Assembly (NCBI RefSeq): GCF_009727055.1 | Contig: NC_052351.1 | Location: 3,536,471 to 3,600,470 of the forward strand | Length of the DNA stretch: 64,000 nucleotides | Reading direction: 5' to 3' | From: Benincasa hispida | Taxonomy: Eukaryota > Streptophyta > Magnoliopsida > Cucurbitales > Cucurbitaceae | Shown: positions 57,161-64,000 of the stretch, piece after piece | How the letters are laid out: every line of letters starts with the position of its first letter | Numbering within the stretch: the first letter of the stretch is position 1 | The notes under the pieces: model-generated | The model's input: only the letters and a program-made list of their open reading frames with translations | What the model was told of the DNA's origin: nothing | Database searches by the model: none | Position numbers and translations under genes: made by a program

Positions 57161-58334
57161 AAAATTTTCCTTTTTAATATTAGATATCTATCCATTTTGT
57201 TCAATTAAAATGATCCAACTAATCCTACATCAAATCAATTTACTTTAAACTTATGTATTATGATTTTAATTTTAAACTTTAAATTGTGTTGCAATTCTAA
57301 CCATCTAATAAGTTATCACTTTAAGTATCGTTAACAAAGTTCTCTTATGTGTTTAATGGAATTACAAATCTTAAATTTACATGAGTTTTTTTTTTTTTTT
57401 TTTTGAAATTTATGAATTTCTAAAATTATTATTGAATGGTTAATTTGTGCATTGGTCAAACTTATTGTCAACTATTGTAGGGTGAGAGACTGAGCTTCTC
57501 CAATCTCTTAAATCGAAGTACATGTCAATACTATTAAGTTAAATTCACTTTGACAAAACTAACATCAAACTTATTTTTGTGCAAAACTTTATTTCATTGA
57601 AACTAATGAGTTTATGAATNTATATATTTTGGTTAAAAATTAGTAGGTAAATCAACGAAAATTGAATTAAGGATTAAAATTGTGACATTAAATTTATAAT
57701 CAAAATCGATGAAATTGAAAGTTTATATTTCAAATTGATGACACCTAATAAATCTAAAGGTTAAAATTGATTTTTTTTTTCAATAATTTACTAAAATTTT
57801 GACTTTACATTGTTAAGTTAGTTACGTATCCATTATATAATAATTATAGTAACTGAACCCCACGAAATTAAGGACAAAAATGATAATTTTTTTATGAAAA
57901 TTTGGTTTATAAAAAAAGTATTCCTTCACCAACCGGGTTGCCTCACATGGGAGACGTTGGAAGTTTCCTTGGCCAACAACTTTGATTAGAATTTGGAGCC
58001 TAAAAGTTGTGGCTTAGAAATAGCAGCTTTTGTCATTCAAATAAATTGACTTTTTGTTTAATGGTTGCAATCTGCAAAACACAATAATTTTTCATGAAAA
58101 TATTAATAATTAGTGTACCAAAATATGAAGTGGAAGGATGCTTTTGATATTGAATGAATAATTAAAGCAATTAAGGAAGAAAAGCAGCCTAACAATGAAA
58201 TAATTGGCAACTATTGGTGGAACTGTCCATCACTTCAAAAAATGTGATTTATTTTGAAAAAATAAAAACACATTTTCCTTCTAAATTTCGGGTCTAGTTT
58301 GCATATGATCCTCACTTCAAAAACATTACATTTA

Positions 58335-58611
58335 GGCTCTATTTGATAACCATTTTGTTTTTGTTTTTAAAAATTAGGTCTATTTTCTCCTTATAAATGA
58401 TTTGCATATTTTTTAAGCACAATGGTTGAATTTCTAAATTCTAAAAACAAAAATAAATTTTAAAAGTTTTTTTCTCAAAATTTTGCTTGGTTCTTTAAAT
58501 TATTGGTAAAAGGTAGATGATAAATAAAAAAATTTGAGAGTGAAAGTAGTGTTTATAGGCTTAATTTTTTTAAATAAAAAAACTAAAAATTAAAATGGTC
58601 ACCGGATGAGG
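58335..58611. repeat. MITE, copy 3 (GGCTCTATTTGATAACC family)
   Basis: Left end GGCTCTATTTGATAACCATT, right end AATGGTCACCGGATGAGG: reverse complements apart from three or four bases. The interior has TTAAAAATTAGGTCTATTTT and TTATTGGTAAAAGGTAGATG phrases like those of copies 1 and 2. TTTA next to both ends may be the target-site duplication, but this is weak. Confidence 0.6.
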
Positions 58612-58614
58612 TTT

Positions 58615-59100
58615 TAGTATTTAAGTTTTGAGTTTGATTTCAATTTAGTCTTTAAGTTTCAAAATATTACAATTTTATCCTTGAAATTTGAGCTTTGTTT
58701 CAATTTGATATTTAGGTTTCAAAATTTATATTATTAACTTCAATTGTTCACTAAATATTCACTTTTAGCCATTGAGATTAATGTTTATTAATTAATCTAA
58801 AATTATTATAAAGTGAAATTTTAAATTTAACTTTAATAATGATAAAAAAAATAATAAAACTTGATTAATTATAATTCTTTTAAATTAATTAATAGACCTC
58901 AATATTAATAATGAAAAGTGATTATTTAGCGAAAACGAAGTTAAACATGTAAATCTTGAAACTTAATATCAAATTAAAATAAAATTCAAATATCAAAGGT
59001 AAAATCGTAACTTTTTGAAATCTATGAATTAAATTAAGATCAAACTCAAAACTTAGAACTAAAAGTATAACATTTTAAAATTTAAAGAACAAATGAGAAC
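58615..59100. repeat. foldback (long inverted repeat) element
   Basis: The left arm (from 58619: AAGTTTTGAGTTTGATTTCA, ATTACAATTTTATCC, TCAATTTGATATTTAGGTTT, TTCACTTTTAGCC) reappears as its reverse complement in the right arm (AGTGATTATTTAGCG, TTAATATCAAATTAAAATAA, GGTAAAATCGTAACTTTTTG, TGATCAAACTCAAAACTTAG region). Arms are about 190-200 bp with a short AT-rich loop near 58800-58880. Transcribed, it would fold into a long imperfect hairpin. Confidence 0.65.
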
Positions 59101-59690
59101 TAAATTCAAAATCTAACCATAAAAAATGGGATATGAAAAAGTTGAATATTCAACCTTATTATTATTTAAGGAGTGAAATTCCAATAGCATAGCAACTAAG
59201 AAAAAAAGACAGTTTTTTTCCCTAAGGATTAAGAAAGAAAATGATGACATTTATTGTGTTATGGTAATAAAAATGGGGCTTTTAATGTCTTAAAAGCTCA
59301 TATATTATGTACCATTTCCATCAATATAGGCAGAAAAACGTCTCGGTCAATCCATGAAGAGATCATGGACCCATGTCAATGAGGTAATGAAAACCCTTTT
59401 AATCAATTTATTATTTTGCATTGTAAGTTTCGCTGAATTCTTTACCTGAAATTTTGTATTCCCATTAATATATAATACATATATAATATAATCCTCCAAA
59501 AGAGGCCAAAATTATGTATCCACATGGCCTAGCTGGATAGAAAACGGATAGGTGTTACTTCAAAGCTTCTAAATTTGTCAGTAAACTGAGGAATTGTTCT
59601 TCATTTAATCCAGATTATGATATGGGTCAACTGCGTTACTGTTGGAGACCATGTTTAAAGATGCTTGAGGAACAAAATACTAGAAAGTAA

Positions 59691-60016
59691 TGAGTGTGTT
59701 TCAAGGCAAACGACCCCACATGTGCCTCTGAAAATTGCTCTATCTCTCTCTCTCTCTCTCAGAACTGACATTAATTGTAATTGTAATTGTAAAACCAGCG
59801 TTGGGTTTTTCAATTGATTTCAATTCCTCTCAAGCCCCGCAGGCTCAGGCTGGCTTTATGGCAGATGGGTCTCGCGTGGACATTGCTTTCAGCACTACTC
59901 TTAGTCTTAACGCAACGACTGACTCCTTCATGCCCTTTTCTTTAATCGTTATTATGAGTTGTTTTTGGTTTTGGTCCTTTCTTCCTCATTGGCGTTTGGA
60001 TTTTGGAATCTTCTAG
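59691..60016 (+). promoter_or_regulatory. probable first leader exon of the NPH3-family gene, with an upstream ORF
   Basis: A (CT)n run at 59743-59760, a common mark of plant 5' leaders, precedes a good donor TTCTAG|GTGAGT at 60016/60017. A 52-codon upstream frame starts at ATG 59858 and its TAG is exactly the last three bases of this exon (60014-60016). The exon start is not defined; only the donor is well supported. Confidence 0.45.
59743..59760 (+). repeat. (CT)n microsatellite in leader
   Basis: About nine CT dinucleotides upstream of the leader splice donor of the NPH3-family gene. Confidence 0.8.
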
Positions 60017-60639
60017 GTGAGTTTGAGAGGCTGGGAAAACAAGTAAGAGACCATAAATTTCTTCTTCTTCGAACAGCTGGTTGGTGTTAGGTCAAAACTT
60101 GAAGGGGTTGAACTAATTTTCTGTCTTGATTTGCTTTCATCTGTTTTTTTGAGTTCTGGGTGTTTGTGTTTTCTGGGTGGTGTTGTATTTTGGTGAAGTG
60201 GGTAGCTGGAGGCTTCTGTTCAAAGGAATTCAGAGCAAGCTCAATTTGTAAAGGGATTTGTCTATTTCTTCTCTATATTGATAGTTTGTAACCGTTTCTT
60301 CCTGTAGTTTGACAGTGTTCGACTAGTTTAAAACAATACCCATTTGTGTAGTGAGTTGTTTTTGTAAGAGAAACCAGTCAACGAGCTACATTGCCGCTGG
60401 TTTAGGAAATTTGAGCTTTGGGTTTCTAGGGTTCTCTGCTGATTTCGGTCTTGAACGAGTAATTTGGCTTGGGTTTTGCTTCAGTTTCTGCTTATACAAG
60501 CTTCTTACAGAAACTACCAAGGTAGTGTGGGGAATTTGGTTCTGTGTGACTGTGACATGTGCTTGATGGGTGTTTTTGCACTTTAGCTGGGTAGTATTTT
60601 GAAGCTCTAGCATTGAATTTTTTTTTCCGACATTTTCAG
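60017..60639 (+). other. probable intron in the NPH3-family gene leader
   Basis: The GT at 60017 and the AG at 60638-60639 (T-tract, CCGACATTTTCAG) delimit 623 bp. The exon after it has seven bases before the start codon. Open frames inside (60351-60566) read through T-rich intron-like sequence and lack a domain. Confidence 0.5.
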
Positions 60640-60646
60640 TGGAAAG

Positions 60647-63439
60647 ATGGCTTGCGTGAAGCTAGGATCCAAAAACGATGCATTCCAGAGGCAAGGACAG
60701 GCCTGGTATGGACCCTGAACTTCAAACTCTAGACAATTTCTTCCCTGCAGTAGATATTGGTTCTGTAACTTGCAGACAGTTCTCTTCATTTTTCTCAAAA
60801 TTAAATAAGTAGAGAATTGAGGTTTAGCCCAATAGTTCTATAAATTTCGTAATGGTAACTGGTAAGTTCATTGATGTTATTGCTTGCAACTGCCTGTCAA
60901 TATGCTTCAAGTTGCCATGGTTTCTAAATGGCTTTCTTAGTAGTCAAGTGTTTTCAACTCGCTCCAACTTCTTCTAGAACATTTTGACAAAGTTACTGAT
61001 AGTTTTTTCGTAGTATTCACTAGCTATGTCTGTACATGTCGATTGTGCTGGGATTTGTTCCTTCATTGTTCACAGCTAAGATGGAAACTTTAATTTAAGG
61101 AATATAGGCATGTTTTAAGGTTATATCTGAATTTGGGACCCATCTACATTGCTAATACGGAACTCCTCGGAAGCAGAATAAATAAGGGGAAAGCTTTCTA
61201 CTTGATTTATTTCATTTTGTTAATGGCTGCAGGTTCTGCACTAGTGGACTGCCTAGTGATATTATTGTTGAAGTTGGAGAGATGTCATTCCATCTACACA
61301 AGGTACTTTATATCATCTCTTCCATCAAATATGCGTGTGCAAAAACTTCTAATTGTGCTTCACTTTTTTCCCCCTAAAAAAAGAAAACAAAATTTTGGTT
61401 CAAATTTGAATCACCATTCAAAAATTTATATTTTTTTGAACAAATAATTCTAGAGAAGAATCTTGGGTGATCCTCTCTCCTCTTGTACTTGTAGCTGTTT
61501 AGTACAACTTATGTAAGTATTAAATGTTCTCATTGAAGTGGAACAATTTCCCTAACCTAAAATGTTGTAAGTGTTAGATGATTGTAAGTGTTAGATGATG
61601 TAATTAAATTTACCTTTACCTATAAGGTTAAGCTTTTGAGTTAATTGGTGATCTAAGATGGTATCAAAGCAGGTTGGTTCAAGAGATCTTGTGTTCAAGT
61701 CCCAGCAATGTTATTTCCTCTCCATTTAATATAGATTTCTACTTATTGGGTGTTCTTCATATTTCAAGCTCACAAATGAGGGGGAGTGTTAGATGATATA
61801 AATAAATTTACCTTTACTTATAAGTTTAAGCTTTTGGGTCAATTGATGATTTAAGAGTAGGTCAGAAAATTTTTAAGATATTAATGTCCTGACCTCTGGG
61901 ACTTAGGTAAGGATTGTGTATTAGACTTATTTCCTCGATTATTGCATTAGTACAAGTATATTTCTAGAACTAAGGATCTATGCATGATTGGGGAATTCCT
62001 GAAGGAGTGGCTTACTGGCTGACATCTTTGAATTTACTTAGTTGTAATTTTAACTCTGTTATCTTCAAGTTTGCTGCCTCAGTTTATGAAAATTTCATGA
62101 CTTTTCTGATTTAATGGAATGTAATGTTAGAAGGTAGCCTTGCTTATTACAAAAGTATATATTATGCATATGCTTTATTAATAAAATTCTTTACTTTTCA
62201 TGATTGCAGTTCCCTCTGCTATCAAGAAGTGGAGTTATGGAAAAAATGGTTGCTGAAGCACCTGAAGAACAAGAGGAACGAGGTGTAATAAAGATTCCTG
62301 ACATTCCTGGGGGTGCCAAAACATTTGAACTGGTTGCCAAGTTCTGCTACGGGGTGAAACTTGAACTTACAGCCTCAAATGTTGTCTACCTACGCTGCGC
62401 AGCTGAGCGCCTAGAAATGACTGAGGAGTATGGGGAGGGTAATCTCATTTCTCAGACTGAGGCCTTCCTGAATCAAGTTGTTCTCAAAAGCTGGAAGGAC
62501 TCTCTGATGGCACTACAGACCTGTGATGATATTCTCCCTCATGCAGATGAACTCCAGATTACTAAAAGATGTATCGAGTCACTAGCTATTAAAGCATCCA
62601 CTGACCCAAGTTTATTTGGGTGGCCAATTGTAGAGCATGGAGGACCCATGCAAAGTCCAGGTGGCAGTGTTTTGTGGAATGGCATAAGTACAGGAGCTAG
62701 GCCAAAAAATTCAAGTCTAGATTGGTGGTATGAGGATGCAGCGGCCTTGAGCTTGCCTCTTTACAAGAGGCTAATTTCTGTCATGGAATCACGTGGCATC
62801 AAGCAGGAAATTATTGCAGGGTCTGTCACTTCCTATGCTAAAAGGTACATTCCTGGTCTAAATCGGCGTCAAGGTTCTAGTGAATCGAGTAGTCGATTGG
62901 CGCCAGTGGCTTTGGGGACCCCACCCTCAGAAGATGAACAAAAACTTTTACTGGAAGAGATTGATAGGATGCTTCCAATGCAGAAGAGCCTAGTTCCGAC
63001 TAAGTTGCTTTTTGGTTTGTTACGTACATCCATGATCCTTCGAGTCAATCCCTCTTGCATCTCAAACTTAGAGAAAAGGGTGGGCATGCAGCTTGATCAA
63101 GCCACTTTAGAAGATCTTTTGATGCCCAATTTCTCTTACTCCATGGAGACACTTTACAATGTTGATTGTGTACAAAGGATTCTTGAGCACTTCCTTGCAG
63201 TGGATCAGATCACGCATGGGGGTGCCTCTCCATGTTCTATTGATGATGAACAACTGATAGGGTCGCCCTCTTTGCCACCAATTACCATGGTCGCAAAGCT
63301 GATAGATGGGTACCTTGCAGAAGTTGCTCCCGATGTTAATTTAAAGCTTCCTAAGTTTCAAGCTCTTGCTGCTGCAGTTCCTGATTACGCTAGACCTTTG
63401 GATGATGGTCTTTATCGTGCCATAGACATATATCTGAAG
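60647..63439 (+). CDS. NPH3/RPT2-family BTB protein, At1g30440-like, 3' part outside the window
   Basis: Plant NPH3/RPT2-like proteins act with phototropins at the plasma membrane, some as substrate adaptors of CUL3 ubiquitin ligases. Exons 60647-60705, 61233-61302 and 62210-63439 join in frame to 453 residues; the last donor (CTGAAG|GTATGG) leads to an intron running off the window. The protein begins MACVKLGSKNDAF, then a BTB domain (about 28-130: PSDIIVEVGEMSFHLHKFPL, FELVAKFCYG), then the NPH3 domain from about 205 (DWWYEDAAALSLPLYKRLI, AKLIDGYLAEVAPD, LPKFQALAAAVPDYAR, DDGLYRAIDIYLK). The order and wording match the Arabidopsis At1g30440 group most closely. Missing are the end of the NPH3 domain and the C-terminal coiled coil. 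Intron 2 holds a TRIM element. Confidence 0.93.
61589..61857 (+). mobile_element. TRIM (terminal-repeat retrotransposon in miniature)
   Basis: Two direct repeats of about 70 bp, 61589-61658 and 61787-61857, start TGTTAGATGAT and share ATTTACCTTTACNTATAAG, TTAAGCTTTTG and the TAAGA end. Directly after the left one is TGGTATCAAAGCAGG (61659-61673), a primer-binding site for initiator tRNA-Met with one change. Directly before the right one is GAGGGGGAG (61778-61786), a polypurine tract. The interior is 128 bp and non-coding. All the retrotransposon signals are present at 269 bp, so it needs proteins from another element. It lies in intron 2 of the NPH3-family gene, in sense. Confidence 0.85.
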
Positions 63440-64000
63440 GTATGGATTATATTATAATAGCAATTGAATTACATGTTTCTGTATAGTTGCAACGTGCAAG
63501 TCATATTGATATCTAATTTGGCTGGCTGCATCATTCGGAAGAAAGGTTTGGTCTATTATTTGATATCCTCTAACATTTATCTTCACGCAGAGCCTCAACC
63601 CCATTCTTTGGACAGGATCCTTTGTGCATGTAGTTGTAGAATAACTTATTGTTGCCTCATGTGATAGGCTTCTTGATGTTCTTGGATTTTATTCTTAGCC
63701 GAATCAGCTTGAAGTATTTATTGTTGTCATTCATCTTGAAATGTTTGTTTTTATCGTTGAAGTTTCTCTCATTTATTATTGTTACTAATAAATATTATTA
63801 TTTTGGATAAGAAATATTTCACTAGGAGGGTGGGGAGGGAAGAGCCAGCCCAAGTCCAAAACAATGAACAAAATCCACATCAACTGACAAAGAGTAGTTA
63901 TAAAAGTCTCACCAAGCATTTCAAAGGATAAAAGCAATCATATCTCGGATCTCAACAAAATCTTCCCTTGAAAATTCCTTCTCTAATCTCTAAGTCAAAT
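63440..64000 (+). other. third coding-region intron of the NPH3-family gene, cut by window end
   Basis: The donor GT at 63440 opens this intron and no acceptor or matching exon sequence was seen up to 64000. From about 63795 there is a minus-strand repeat (TTGGATAAGAAATATTTCAC, then TTATAAAAGTCTCACCAAGC) resembling the antisense LINE-tail insertions in the ABCC introns. Confidence 0.6.

Larger units (their letters stand above)
53258..59690. other. intergenic AT-rich DNA between the duplication and the NPH3-family gene
   Basis: No gene is supported. Open stretches at 54500-54685, 55441-55775 and 56088-56366 are short and lack domains. Contents I can name are listed separately: two palindrome-rich repeats (54200-54380, 56960-57160), a poly(T) run at 54789-54825, a MITE at 58335-58611 and a foldback element at 58615-59100. 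A single unresolved base (n) is at 57620. Confidence 0.6.

Noticed and set aside
60351..60613. Open frames on both strands in the NPH3-gene leader intron
   Set aside because: Bounded by good splice sites for a leader intron and without domains.
61133..61447. 104-codon frame overlapping exon 2 of the NPH3-family gene
   Set aside because: It is a different frame from the BTB exon at 61233-61302, whose frame and borders agree with the family protein.

Overview
The window is a piece of nuclear genome from a flowering plant. Evidence for this: genes split by GT-AG introns, very AT-rich intergenic DNA, typical plant retrotransposons and MITEs, and three protein-coding genes whose closest relatives I know are plant proteins. 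Several repeats (the long LTR at 2407-4254, the TCTATCA/TGATAGA palindromes, the GGTTGTCGGAG minisatellite) look like families I associate with Cucurbitaceae. That family-level placement is inference from memory and was not tested.

Layout. (1) 1-5.8 kb: gene-free, with a decayed antisense Ty1-copia LTR and its primer-binding site. (2) 6.6-40.1 kb: one large + strand gene for a full-size ABCC (MRP) transporter of the ABCC1/2/11/12 type. I rebuilt it as 27 coding exons that join in frame to 1624 residues. Its introns are crowded with transposons: a near-complete but dead L1-type LINE in the 9.35-kb intron 2 (17-bp target-site duplication), a complete LTR-to-LTR but internally deleted antisense copia element in intron 14 (5-bp target-site duplication), a 5'-truncated LINE in intron 20, several antisense LINE-tail repeats, SINE-like repeats, MITEs and a diverged tandem repeat. 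(3) 40.3-44.2 kb: AT-rich intergenic DNA with MITEs and a TRIM-like fragment. (4) 44.2-49.2 kb: SPT16, the large subunit of the FACT histone chaperone, with an uninterrupted 1073-codon reading frame and a probable 1.4-kb intron in the 5' leader. (5) 50.1-53.3 kb: a tandem segmental duplication, each copy carrying a GGTTGTCGGAG-type minisatellite. (6) 53.3-59.7 kb: intergenic DNA with foldback elements and MITEs. (7) 59.7 kb to the end: the first part of an NPH3/RPT2-family BTB gene, orthologous in appearance to Arabidopsis At1g30440; it runs off the right edge. Its second intron holds a compact TRIM retrotransposon with both terminal repeats, primer-binding site and polypurine tract.

The three genes are unrelated in function: vacuolar transport of conjugates, nucleosome handling during transcription, and phototropin-type signalling/ubiquitin ligase adaptor. 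They are ordinary neighbours on a plant chromosome, not an operon or cluster. I found no CRISPR array, rRNA or credible tRNA gene, and no convincing novel protein system. The most interesting material is the transposon load in the introns of an intact transporter gene, the TRIM, and the duplicated minisatellite block. One ambiguous base (n) lies at 57620.
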